Positions 1-5,989 of a stretch of DNA of 22,005 nucleotides are shown piece by piece (position 1 is the first letter of the stretch; each line of letters starts with the position of its first letter). Under the pieces are notes generated by a model, which was given only the letters and a program-made list of their open reading frames with translations, was not told the DNA's origin and ran no database searches. A program made the translations under genes and the position numbers. Source of the stretch: an uncultured Victivallales bacterium. Its GTDB lineage: Bacteria; Verrucomicrobiota; Lentisphaeria; Oligosphaerales; JAFGRS01. The DNA is taken from assembly GCA_903834675.1 (NCBI GenBank), contig CAILKC010000216.1:1-22005 (forward strand), read 5' to 3'.

Positions 1-1
1 G

Positions 2-148
2 GTCACGCTGCGCATACGGCCCGACGTCATCGACTACTTCAAGGCCATGGCCGAGGAGACCGGCGTCCCGTACCAGAGTTTGATCAATCTGTACCTGCAG
101 GACTGCGCCAAGGCCAATCGCAAGCTGGATATGCAGTGGGCCACATGA
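2..148 (+). CDS. Ribbon-helix-helix (BrnA/CopG-like) antitoxin, C-terminal part only
   Basis: The window opens inside this gene; 48 codons remain before TGA at 146-148. The translation begins VTLRIRPDVIDYFKAMAEE and continues with TGVPYQSLINLYLQDCAK. This is the C-terminal ribbon-helix-helix pattern of BrnA/CopG-type antitoxins: a hydrophobic strand with alternating Arg (TLRI), then helix A, a G-[VI]-P-Y-Q turn and helix B (LINLYL). Such proteins neutralise a small toxin (BrnT in the classical pair) and repress their own operon as dimers binding DNA through the strand. The toxin gene would be expected immediately upstream, outside the window. There is no partner gene downstream. The family call is good; BrnA versus another CopG-like antitoxin cannot be settled from this fragment. 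Confidence 0.75.
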   Translation, partial: VTLRIRPDVIDYFKAMAEETGVPYQSLINLYLQDCAKANRKLDMQWAT

Positions 149-239
149 TGGGGAGCAGAACCAGCGGCTGGTGCTGACACCGCTGGACGCGGGTTAGCAC
201 AGCCGTAGCGTCGGCTGATGGAGGGGCAATGGCGCAGCT

Positions 240-677
240 ATGGGAGAACTACCCTGCGTCTGCGATTCTCAGAGGCGTCCGAGTTGCCCTATCGGGGTGG
301 ACCGGCCTGGGTCGGGATCGCCGCGGCACCGCGTGGTGGTCTCGCTGGGAGACATGCCCGTGCTGGAGGGCTGGTACAAGCCCCTTGCCGGACTGGTTTC
401 CCGGCGACTGCAGGGCGAGTTGGGCATCGCCGACGCGGGCCTGCCCATGGAAGCGTTGCGGCTGGCTGACGACATCATCATGCGGATCGAACGGCGGAAC
501 CGCGAAGAGTCGGCCGTTCTGGCGGCCACCTGCCAGGTCTCGCCGCCAGCGCCCGTGACCGCCGGCCCCAGGCCTTCGGATCTGCCCGAGGTTCGGGTGC
601 GAGAGCGATCGAGCGCTGCTCCCGACAGGCCGTGTGGACGGCGCCCCCGAATCTGGGAGGAAGAGGAACGCCGGTAA
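240..677 (+). CDS. Unrecognised ORF, possibly a gene remnant
   Basis: A 145-codon ORF with no family I can name. The middle part (codons from about 330 to 560) has the high GC third-position use of the real genes nearby and reads like protein, with segments such as VVVSLGDMPVLEGWYKPLAG and ALRLADDIIMRIERRN. The start and the Pro/Arg-rich end look like chance translation. A purine-rich GGAGG lies at about 220-224, but it fits ATG 229 in another frame better than ATG 240, which could mean a frameshifted or decayed gene. It may be a remnant of something once linked to the upstream antitoxin. No function is proposed and it may not be expressed. Confidence 0.25.
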   Translation: MGELPCVCDSQRRPSCPIGVDRPGSGSPRHRVVVSLGDMPVLEGWYKPLAGLVSRRLQGELGIADAGLPMEALRLADDIIMRIERRNREESAVLAATCQVSPPAPVTAGPRPSDLPEVRVRERSSAAPDRPCGRRPRIWEEEERR

Positions 678-828
678 CCCCTGCCAGCCTCGCGGCGGGG
701 CCACTCTCACCGGCCAGTTTGGTCACGCTCCTGAGGCGGCCACGGGGCCTTTCAACTGAATGGAGATTCCCGAAGTGACCGGCGTAACCGGAGGGCACGG
801 ATGACACACTTCAGCCTCATCCCCGCTT

Positions 829-983
829 CTCTTTGCGTCTTGGCGTCTTGACGACCTGATCGTCTTTCTCTTCTCGAACCGACACGAATGTCATGCACCC
901 GCGCCTGGCTCAGCGACGGTACTCCCGCCGCTGCAGCCCTTGGTTGGAACTCCGCTCGGTTCCTCCCGCCGAGGCGCAGAGGG
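829..983. repeat. Degenerate inverted repeat with GCGTCTTGGCG-type ends
   Basis: Positions 829-845 and the reverse complement of 967-983 agree at 13 of 17 bases, and all four differences are transitions. The left arm belongs to a longer string, 831-853, built of near-copies of an 8-mer (TTGCGTCT, TGGCGTCT). Strings of the TTTGCGTCTTGGCG type occur as dispersed intergenic repeats in several bacterial groups. The 121 bp between the arms has no gene. It may be a decayed short mobile repeat. Confidence 0.35.
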
Positions 984-1016
984 TTCATTCATCCTTCGGA
1001 CGTGGCAAGAAGATAC

Positions 1017-1136
1017 TGCAGTCTTTTGCAGTACAGTATCTAACTTATTTTCCCTTAAGGTGTTACAATCCATTTAATGAAATCCTGAAGAGGTCCCCAT
1101 GCAAGACCTTGCAGTCGCTGGCCTCAAGACCTTGCA
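1017..1136. promoter_or_regulatory. Predicted enhancer sites for an NtrC-type activator, upstream of the first lipoprotein gene
   Basis: TGCAAGACCTTGCA at 1100-1113 is a perfect 6-2-6 palindrome. A second copy at 1123-1136 (CTCAAGACCTTGCA, 12 of 14 identical) lies exactly 23 bp on, about two helical turns, so both face the same side of the DNA. A looser relative, TGCAGTCTTTTGCA, is at 1017-1030 and is flanked by a 7-bp inverted repeat (GATACTG 1012-1018, CAGTATC 1034-1040). The two main sites lie about 135-160 bp upstream of the sigma54 promoter at 1265, the usual enhancer distance. A near-identical palindrome occurs at 8931-8944 before the second lipoprotein gene. Confidence 0.6.
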
Positions 1137-1264
1137 GTCTACCCGTCTCGAGAACGTCATCTTGCCTTAAACTAACACCACCGCAAGAGGGGGGCGCGCG
1201 AGGCTTAAACGTAGCTGAAACCAACCTGACAGAAAGACTCCAAGTACGCCCTCATGCAAAAGGT

Positions 1265-1280
1265 TGGCATGGCGACTGCT
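1265..1280 (+). promoter_or_regulatory. Sigma54 (-24/-12) promoter of the first lipoprotein gene
   Basis: TGGCATG-GCGA-CTGCT matches the sigma54 consensus TGGCACG-N4-TTGCW at 10 of 12 informative positions, with the essential GG and GC at correct spacing. The -12 GC lies 72 bp before the ATG at 1351; the equivalent distance at the second lipoprotein gene is 71 bp. The surrounding block (AAGG before it, ATGCGG about 16 bp after it) is also shared between the two genes. Confidence 0.75.
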
Positions 1281-1350
1281 AGTAATGGTTTTGTCATGCG
1301 GATGAAAGCGCGGGCGGCAGCCAAGGGCCCGGCAGCAAGGAGCAACACCG

Positions 1351-1965
1351 ATGAAGATTAGCAACAACATCCTGACCGCGCTGACCAGCCTCTGCCTCGG
1401 CGCCTTGCTTACCTCCTGCGCCTCGACCCGCGTGACCGGCGCCTGGAAAGTTCCCCACGTCGCCCAGGTCGCACCGCAGCGCGTGCTGGTGCTGGCCGTG
1501 CTGGGGAGCGCGACATCTCGCCGGGCCATCGAGGACGAGGTGGTTCGGCAATTGAGCCAGGCGGGAGTCAACGCCATCGCCGGATACAGCATCTCCCCCG
1601 ACACCACCGTCATCCCGCAGCCGCGTCTGGCGCAGACCCTGGCGGATTGCGGAGCGGACGCGGCGTTGGTGTGTCGGTGGCAGGTGGTTCGGCAGACGAC
1701 TTACGCTCGGGCCGACAGCAGCACCGAGGCCGCGTCGCCCGGTCGGGTGCGGCAGACGGCTTATGGAGAGGCCACCCTGCTAGGCGGTTCCGCACTCGGG
1801 ACGCTGTGGTCGGCCGCGACGACGACGGATCAGCCCGGCGGCTTCCGGGACGCGGCGCCCGAGTACGCGAAGAACCTGGTGAACGCGCTGCAAGATGACG
1901 GGGCCCTGTGCTACGCCAAAGCGAAGTCGTTGCCCATGGGCGACCTGAGCATCACCAGCCGCTAA
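1351..1965 (+). CDS. Lipoprotein of unknown function, predicted sigma54-dependent
   Basis: A 204-residue secreted lipoprotein. Residues 1-23 are a short signal peptide ending in the lipobox LTSC, with Cys23 as the lipidated residue. The mature part begins ASTRVTGAW and contains a Rossmann-like pattern: RVLVLAVLGSATSRRAIEDE, a helix, GVNAIAGYS, and later CGADAALVCRW. This resembles small lipoproteins of the DUF4136-like kind, but I cannot assign a function. AAGGAG at 1337-1342 sits 8 bp before the ATG, which fixes the start. The gene stands alone and converges on the hybrid kinase gene. Upstream are a sigma54 promoter and two palindromic enhancer-like sites shared with the transglutaminase-like lipoprotein gene at 9152, so it is probably an output of the two-component system encoded between the two genes. 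Confidence 0.8.
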   Translation: MKISNNILTALTSLCLGALLTSCASTRVTGAWKVPHVAQVAPQRVLVLAVLGSATSRRAIEDEVVRQLSQAGVNAIAGYSISPDTTVIPQPRLAQTLADCGADAALVCRWQVVRQTTYARADSSTEAASPGRVRQTAYGEATLLGGSALGTLWSAATTTDQPGGFRDAAPEYAKNLVNALQDDGALCYAKAKSLPMGDLSITSR

Positions 1966-2010
1966 GCGCTCGCGCGGCGCGCGCTGGCAGCGCGTGGGGG
2001 CCAGCATCAT

Positions 2011-2042
2011 ACGGGGCGGTCGATCATGGTCGACCGCCCCGT
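2011..2042. terminator. Strong hairpin between convergent genes
   Basis: ACGGGGCGGTCGA (2011-2023) is the exact reverse complement of 2030-2042 and encloses a 6-nt loop. This perfect 13-bp GC-rich stem lies in the 90-bp gap between the lipoprotein gene (+) and the hybrid kinase gene (-). No T-run follows on either strand, so it is not a textbook intrinsic terminator; its place suggests a bidirectional transcription end or an RNA-stabilising hairpin. Confidence 0.55.
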
Positions 2043-2055
2043 TGGCGTTGGGACT

Positions 2056-4026
2056 CTAACGGTCGAGAACGTCTCTGATCTGGCGCGCCAGGGCGGCTTC
2101 CTCAAAAGGCTTTGGCAAGACCGTGGCCGTCTCCAGCGTCAGTCCATGCTTCGCGAGTCGGTCGCCCGAATAGCCGGAGACGAAGAAGGTCCTCATTGCA
2201 GGCCTCACGAGAGCCAGCTGCATGGCCAGTTCCGGGCCACCCATACCCGGCATGATGATGTCGGAGATCAGCAAGTGGATATCCCCGGGATACATCGACG
2301 CCACCCGGATCGCTTCGTCAGCGTCGGACGCCTCCAGCACGGCGTACCCCAGGCCACGCGCCATGCGTGCCCCGACGTAGCGGACCTTGGCATCGTCTTC
2401 GACAAGCAGGATCGTCTCCTTCCCGCTCGGCAGGGGCGCTTCGCCCCCAGCGGCAGTCGCCGCGACCGCGCCGCTGGCGCACTCCACCGGGAGGCCAACC
2501 ACGAATGTCGTGCCCCTTCCCTCCTGGCTGTCAACCGAGATGAAACCGTGGTGTTGCTTGACGATCCCATAGACGGTGGCCAGGCCGAGCCCCGTGCCTT
2601 CACCCGGCTCCTTGGTGGTGAAGAAAGGCTCGAACATCCGGTCTCGAACCGCCTTGCTCATCCCGGTTCCGTTGTCGGTCACCGAGATGGTCGCGTACGG
2701 TCCCGGCACCAGCCCGGTCGGATCCGCAAACAGCAAGGCGCTGTTGGATCCCAGCTCCGTCCGGCCCATCTGGATGGTCAGCGTACCGCCACGAGGCATG
2801 GCATCGCGGGCATTGATGACAAGGTTCATGATGACCTGCTCCAACTGCCCGGGGTCTGCCGTCACACAGCCGCTGTCGGGGCTTGGCAGGAAGCAGAACT
2901 CGATGTCCTCCCCGAGCAGCCGCCTGAGCATTTTCTGCAAATCACCCACGAGGGCGCTGAGATCGAGACGATGGGGTGAGAGCGTCTGCTTCCGCGAAAA
3001 GGCCAGAAGCTGCCGCGTCAGCCCCTCGGCCCGCCGCCCGGCGTTCAGCAGTTCGCGTAGGTCCGCCTGGGCAGGGGAGCCGGCAGGGCTTTCTTTGGCA
3101 ACAAACTGCGCACAGCCCATGATCACCATCAGCAGGTTGTTGAAGTCATGCGCCACCCCGCCGGCCAGTTGCCCGATCGCCTCCAACTTCTGCGATTGCT
3201 TGACTTGCGCCTCGAGCCGTCTCTGCCGGGTGACATCGCGGACAATGAGTTGGGCCGCAGGACGCCCGTGATGCAATGACGGCAACACGCTCAACTCCAC
3301 GATGAGAAGGCTGCCGTCGCTGGCGATGAAGGTCTCCTCCGAGCGTAGCACCGGAGCCCCTGTCGTGGGCAGGCTGGCCAGCAGTTCGTCGACCCTTCCC
3401 GCGGCATCCGGATGGGCAAACCCGACGATGGCTTTGCCCAGGATAGCGTCGGCGCCGCAGCGCAGGATCTCCGACATGGCCGCATTAGCGAAGACGATCT
3501 TACCGTCGCTCTGGATCGCGATGCCGTCGGGCGAATGGTCAACCAGTTGCCGGTACTGCTCTTCGCTCTCGCGCAACGCCGCCGTCCGTTGCCGCACCAA
3601 GATCTCCAGGTTCGCCTGGTAGGCGCGGTTCTCAGCCTCGAGTCGCTGACACTCGTCGTTGATGGCCTTGACTTTGGCGGCGTTGGCGACGGCCCGCACG
3701 ATGGCCGCCCGGTGGACCGGCTTCACCAGGTAGTCGGCAGCCCCCAGGCGCACCGCTTCGGCAGCGGTCTCGAGCGACGGGTCGCCCGTCATCATGATGA
3801 CTTGCACGGTGGGGGCCGCTTCCCGCAGGGCGCGCAACAGCTCCACCCCGGTGATCCGGGGCAGAACAATGTCGGACACGACGACGTCAAAACCCTGCTC
3901 TTTAAGCCGCCCCAAGGCCACGTCGGCATCCTCGGCGATGGCTACTTCGTGTCCCTGTTCGCGGAGGAATTCACGCAGCGTCAGCCGGATGCTCTTCTCG
4001 TCGTCGACGATAAGGATTCGGGCCAT
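2056..4026 (-). CDS. Soluble hybrid histidine kinase, REC-PAS-kinase-REC
   Basis: 656 residues from ATG 4026, chosen over the upstream ATG at 4056 because GGAG lies 7 bp before it and the receiver domain begins at once ([10 protein letters not shown]). The N-terminal receiver (1-120) has Asp8/Asp9, phosphoacceptor Asp52, Thr80 and Lys102. A coiled-coil linker (120-160) leads to a PAS domain (about 155-270). The HisKA H-box GGVAHDFNN has His293. The ATPase domain has [18 protein letters not shown] and GTGLGL motifs. A second receiver (about 537-656) has LLISDIIMP with its Asp near residue 587. There is no membrane segment, so it acts in the cytoplasm. It lies 78 bp downstream of the NtrC-type regulator gene in the same direction, probably in the same transcript, and could feed or drain phosphate from that regulator. 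Its signal is unknown. Confidence 0.93.
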   Translation of the reverse strand: MARILIVDDEKSIRLTLREFLREQGHEVAIAEDADVALGRLKEQGFDVVVSDIVLPRITGVELLRALREAAPTVQVIMMTGDPSLETAAEAVRLGAADYLVKPVHRAAIVRAVANAAKVKAINDECQRLEAENRAYQANLEILVRQRTAALRESEEQYRQLVDHSPDGIAIQSDGKIVFANAAMSEILRCGADAILGKAIVGFAHPDAAGRVDELLASLPTTGAPVLRSEETFIASDGSLLIVELSVLPSLHHGRPAAQLIVRDVTRQRRLEAQVKQSQKLEAIGQLAGGVAHDFNNLLMVIMGCAQFVAKESPAGSPAQADLRELLNAGRRAEGLTRQLLAFSRKQTLSPHRLDLSALVGDLQKMLRRLLGEDIEFCFLPSPDSGCVTADPGQLEQVIMNLVINARDAMPRGGTLTIQMGRTELGSNSALLFADPTGLVPGPYATISVTDNGTGMSKAVRDRMFEPFFTTKEPGEGTGLGLATVYGIVKQHHGFISVDSQEGRGTTFVVGLPVECASGAVAATAAGGEAPLPSGKETILLVEDDAKVRYVGARMARGLGYAVLEASDADEAIRVASMYPGDIHLLISDIIMPGMGGPELAMQLALVRPAMRTFFVSGYSGDRLAKHGLTLETATVLPKPFEEAALARQIRDVLDR

Positions 4027-4104
4027 CCCGGAACTCCCGTTACGACAGGGCGACACACCGCGGCGAAGGACCGTGTCGTCAGCCGTTCTCGCTAGGTGAG
4101 ACCG

Positions 4105-5580
4105 TCAGGGCTCTGCCGACGACTCTGCGGCGGATGCGGCCGCCTGGTCCGGGAGCGTCGCTGCAGCACCGACGACACGCCGCCGACCCTCGCTGGAGGC
4201 TGGCTGGAAGCTATTCAGGCGGATGCCGTATCGTTTCAGCTTGTACCACAGAGCGCGCTCGCTGATGCCCAAGATCTCGGCGGTTTGGGCGGGCACGCCA
4301 CTGCACTCGGCCAGCGCCTCCTCGATCAATCCCTTCTCCACCCCGGCCATCGCCAGCGCCAGGTTTCCGGCCCGGCCAGCCCCAGGCTGACGCCGATCCA
4401 CGGAGGCCTGGACATGGGCGGGGAGATGCGCGCTCTCGATGACGCCATCGCTGAGCACCAGGGCGCGCTGGATGCAGTTCTCCAGCTCACGAATATTGCC
4501 GGGCCACTCGTACCTCGCCAAGGCCGCCAACGCCTCGGCAGACACCGAACGTCGCCCCCCTTTGCCGGTCGCCCGATGCTTGCCGATAAAGTGTTCCACC
4601 AGCAACGGGATGTCCGTCGGACGCTGGGCCAGGGCGGGCAGATTGATGGCCACGACGCAGAGACGGTAGTAGAGGTCCTCCCGGAAGCGCTTTTCGCGGA
4701 TGGCGCGGCTCAGGTCCTGGTTGGTAGCCGCGATCACTCGCACGTCCACCCGGATGGTCTTCTCGCCCCCGACACGCTCAAACTCGCGTTCCTGCAGGAC
4801 CCTGACCAGTCTGGCCTGCGCGGGCAGGGACATATCACCGATCTCGTCAAGAAACAACGTCCCCCCGTCCGCCAGCTCAAAGCGCCCGGCGCGCCGCTGT
4901 TTGGCATCCGTGAAAGCCCCGCGTTCGTGGCCAAACAACTCGGCCTCGATAAGTTCCTGCGGGATCGCCGCGCAGTTCATGGTTATATAGGGCGCATCGC
5001 TCCTGGAGCTATTGTCGCGGATGGCCCGGGCAACAAGTTCCTTGCCCGTACCGCTGGCGCCGGTAATCAAAACGTTGACGTCCGTTCCGGCCACCTTGGC
5101 AACCACATCCAAGACGTCTTTCAGCACCTTACTCTCGCCGATAATGCCATCGAATCTGCACGGCCGGTTGGCGCTGTCCTTAAGCGTGCTGATCTCACGG
5201 GATAATGAGCGCTTCTCCACCGCCCGACGAACCACGGCGCGCAGGTCATCCAGCTCGCAGGGCTTGCTGAAATAGTCATAGGCGCCCAGTTCCATGGCCT
5301 GCACGGCAAGGCTCTTGGAGCCCTGCCCCGTAACCATGATGACGGGAATATCCGAGTGCTCCCGACGCAGCGCCCCCAGCACATCTACGCCATCCGCGTC
5401 TGGCAGCACCATATCGAGAAGAATGACGTCCGGCTTGTGCTTCGCCACCTGCTCCATGCAGGCGGCCGCGGTCGGGACCCAGACGGGCTTGTACCCCAGC
5501 TCCGCCATAGCGCGGCTGAAGACGAAGCCAACGCCGCGCTCGTCATCCACAATCAAGATTTCAGGCGAAGGGCCTGACAT
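4105..5580 (-). CDS. NtrC-family sigma54-dependent response regulator (REC-AAA+-Fis HTH)
   Basis: 491 residues from ATG 5580, with GGAGG 6 bp upstream. The reading frame stays open far upstream, but that extension has no domain. The receiver domain (about 6-122) has Asp12/Asp13, phosphoacceptor Asp56, Thr84 and Lys106. The AAA+ domain follows: Walker A GASGTGKE (174-181), ELFGHERGAFTDA (GAFTDA at 221-226, where most relatives have GAFTGA), Walker B TLFLDEIGD (241-249), then RVIAATNQDL and the R-finger region RFREDLYYRL. A Fis-type helix-turn-helix (AEILGISERALWYKLKRYGI) lies near the C-terminus, followed by an Ala-rich tail. Such proteins hydrolyse ATP to open sigma54 holoenzyme complexes from distant enhancers. 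Three sigma54 promoters with shared palindromic upstream sites flank this gene block, so it is the natural candidate activator. The partner is probably the CHASE4 kinase upstream. Confidence 0.95.
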   Translation of the reverse strand: MSGPSPEILIVDDERGVGFVFSRAMAELGYKPVWVPTAAACMEQVAKHKPDVILLDMVLPDADGVDVLGALRREHSDIPVIMVTGQGSKSLAVQAMELGAYDYFSKPCELDDLRAVVRRAVEKRSLSREISTLKDSANRPCRFDGIIGESKVLKDVLDVVAKVAGTDVNVLITGASGTGKELVARAIRDNSSRSDAPYITMNCAAIPQELIEAELFGHERGAFTDAKQRRAGRFELADGGTLFLDEIGDMSLPAQARLVRVLQEREFERVGGEKTIRVDVRVIAATNQDLSRAIREKRFREDLYYRLCVVAINLPALAQRPTDIPLLVEHFIGKHRATGKGGRRSVSAEALAALARYEWPGNIRELENCIQRALVLSDGVIESAHLPAHVQASVDRRQPGAGRAGNLALAMAGVEKGLIEEALAECSGVPAQTAEILGISERALWYKLKRYGIRLNSFQPASSEGRRRVVGAAATLPDQAAASAAESSAEP

Positions 5581-5866
5581 GGTCAACCTCCAGCTTGGGA
5601 ACGCGGGGGGCACCGGCGAACTCAATCCGCTCTCGCGGCTCAGCCGCAGCAGGCAGCGGTAACGCTGTGACGGACTTGGCTGCAGACTCTGCCGACGGCG
5701 AACCCACGGGTAGGCCGACATGGGAACGCCGACGCCGACCAAAAAACGTCTCCAGGTGCGGGTCTTCGCGGTGATCCATGGCGAGAAAGCCTCGTGCAAT
5801 ACCCCCGAAGCGCAGTCAAAACATGTGTCGCTGATGCCCTCGACGGCTCTTACTGAACCGCGGTGA

Positions 5867-5895
5867 AGAGTAGCCGCTACCTGGCCCACAGTCAA
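5867..5895 (-). promoter_or_regulatory. Possible sigma70-type promoter for the response regulator
   Basis: On the minus strand, TTGACT (5 of 6 bases of the -35 consensus) is followed after exactly 17 bp by TACTCT (3 of 6 bases of the -10 consensus). It lies after the kinase-gene hairpin and about 290 bp before the regulator ATG. It would give sigma54-independent expression of the activator, but the -10 is poor. Confidence 0.3.
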
Positions 5896-5920
5896 GGCGC
5901 CTCCCGCGGGTTCCAATGAC

Positions 5921-5952
5921 CCCATAGCGGGCGCCGCTAGCGCCCGCATGGG
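5921..5952 (-). terminator. Hairpin after the sensor kinase gene
   Basis: CCCAT (5921-5925), a bulged A, and GCGGGCGC (5927-5934) pair with GCGCCCGC (5940-5947) and ATGGG (5948-5952) around a 5-nt loop, a 13-bp stem with one bulge. It starts about 37 bp past the kinase stop. There is no T-run, so it may be a weak terminator or processing site that separates kinase and regulator expression. Confidence 0.5.
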
Positions 5953-5989
5953 TAAGAGTTTGGCATGGGTATGTCGCACCCTACTCACC

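Larger units (their letters stand above)
149..1350. other. Long mostly non-coding stretch before the first lipoprotein gene
   Basis: 1.2 kb with no recognisable gene. It holds a coding-like but unrecognised ORF (240-677), a degenerate inverted repeat (829-983), an AT-rich segment at about 1010-1080 that contrasts sharply with the surroundings, paired palindromic sites (1100-1136) and a sigma54 promoter (1265-1280). From about 1000 onward it is best read as the control region of the lipoprotein gene at 1351. Confidence 0.7.
5581..5989. other. Gap between sensor kinase and response regulator genes
   Basis: 409 bp holding a strong hairpin just after the kinase stop (5921-5952) and a weak sigma70-like promoter (5867-5895, minus). 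No sigma54 element or TGCAAG-type palindrome was found here. A 72-codon minus-strand ORF (5561-5779) overlaps the regulator start by 20 bp but resembles nothing I know. Confidence 0.6.

Noticed and set aside
1003..1020. TGGCAAG ... CTGCA as a further sigma54 promoter
   Set aside because: The GG to GC spacing is two bases too long; sigma54 promoters tolerate almost no spacing change.
1061..1069. Extended -10 promoter TGTTACAAT for the first lipoprotein gene
   Set aside because: A good extended -10 match, but it has no -35 and lies 280 bp upstream; the sigma54 element is better placed. Kept only as part of the shared AT-rich patch.
4027..4056. Ten-codon N-terminal extension of the hybrid kinase
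   Set aside because: The receiver domain begins at the internal ATG (4026), which has the better ribosome-binding site.
5561..5779. 72-codon minus-strand ORF overlapping the regulator start
   Set aside because: Arg/Pro/Ala-rich, resembles no family, and its spacing to a possible GAGG is poor; probably chance in GC-rich DNA.
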